A stretch of 64,000 nucleotides of DNA, from contig NZ_VEXQ01000006.1 in NCBI RefSeq assembly GCF_006376615.1, positions 1-64,000 on the forward strand, given 5' to 3'. Below, in pieces: positions 63,677 to 64,000 of this stretch. Numbering within the stretch: the first letter of the stretch is position 1; each line of letters opens with the position of its first letter. Source of the stretch: Buttiauxella sp. B2 (GTDB lineage: Bacteria > Pseudomonadota > Gammaproteobacteria > Enterobacterales > Enterobacteriaceae). The translations under genes and the position numbers were made by a program. Under the pieces are notes generated by a model. That model was not told the DNA's origin. It did no database searches and worked only from the letters and a program-made list of their open reading frames with translations.

Positions 63677-64000
63677 ATGAAGAAATTAGCCTCTATCTTA
63701 GGCGTTGTAGCCCTGGCACTTGCGCCATCAATTGCTCTGGCGGCACCGGCTGTGGCCGATAAAGCAGACAACGCCTTTATGATGATTAGCACCGCATTGG
63801 TGCTGTTTATGACAATTCCTGGCCTGGCGCTGTTCTACGGTGGCCTGATTCGCTCCAAAAACGTGCTGTCGATGTTGACGCAGGTTTCTGTGACGTTTGC
63901 ATTGGTTTGTGTGCTGTGGGTAGTTTACGGCTACTCGCTGGCATTCGGTGCGGGCGGTAACTTCTTCGGTAACTTCGACTGGGTGATGTTGAAAAATATC
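63677..64000 (+). CDS. amtB: Ammonium transporter AmtB (3' truncated by window)
   Basis: The first 108 residues are visible: signal peptide (MKKLASILGVVALALAPSIA, cleavage near LAA), then APAVADKADNAFMMISTALV, ending after the conserved FGNFDWVMLKNI. The mature protein is a trimeric ammonia channel blocked by GlnK. The start at 63677 is chosen for its AAAGGGA at the right distance; an ATG at 63668 is three codons upstream in frame. Confidence 0.95.
   Translation, partial: MKKLASILGVVALALAPSIALAAPAVADKADNAFMMISTALVLFMTIPGLALFYGGLIRSKNVLSMLTQVSVTFALVCVLWVVYGYSLAFGAGGNFFGNFDWVMLKNI

Overview
The window is a chromosomal segment of an enteric gammaproteobacterium (Enterobacteriaceae). From about 8.4 kb to the right end the gene order is that of the E. 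coli 9-10 minute region: acpH, queA-tgt-yajC-secDF, tsx-yajI, nrdR-ribD-ribE-nusB-thiL-pgpA, yajO-dxs-ispA-xseB, thiI, yajL-panE, yajQ, yajR, cyoABCDE, ampG-yajG, bolA, tig, clpPX, lon, hupB, ppiD, ybaV, fadM, queC, ybaE, cof, decR, mdlAB, glnK-amtB. Protein lengths match the E. coli products closely. Differences from E. coli (a peroxiredoxin beside acpH, cdsH beside decR, a VOC/WYL pair, an amino-sugar PTS module) point to a relative such as the Enterobacter/Lelliottia/Buttiauxella/Salmonella side of the family; the sequence alone does not fix the genus.

1-7.6 kb is an accessory region. It starts inside an invasin-type adhesin built of 99-residue Ig-like repeats and continues with a degraded coding remnant. 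AT-rich DNA follows, carrying three divergent paralogous LysR-type regulators and one LuxR-type regulator, separated by long gene-free stretches. No structural operon accompanies the regulators.

7.6-27.8 kb is core. It holds a 2-Cys peroxiredoxin with an OxyR-like site, queuosine genes, the Sec accessory membrane complex, a VOC/WYL-regulator pair with a perfect inverted repeat, the nucleoside porin Tsx, and linked riboflavin/thiamin/NusB genes. The isoprenoid/thiamin precursor cluster (yajO, dxs, ispA, xseB) and thiI complete it.

27.9-32.2 kb interrupts the usual thiI-yajL neighbourhood. A HutC/GntR-type regulator converges on a three-gene operon encoding a PTS EIIC, a GH4 6-phospho-glycosidase and a short Bacillus-like glucosamine-6-phosphate deaminase. 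The operon promoter holds an 18-bp palindrome that is one base from the DasR/NagR 'dre' operator. This module is the most interesting accessory system in the window.

32.3-64 kb is core again: cytochrome bo3 oxidase with PdhR-like and ArcA-like boxes, muropeptide permease, stress proteolysis (tig, clpPX, lon with sigma-32 promoters), HU-beta, PpiD, FadM with a FadR-like site, QueC, an ERIC element, the CdsH/DecR cysteine-detoxification pair, the MdlAB ABC exporter, and nitrogen-regulated glnK-amtB with a sigma-54 promoter. The last gene is cut by the window end. No rRNA, tRNA, CRISPR array or insertion sequence was seen.
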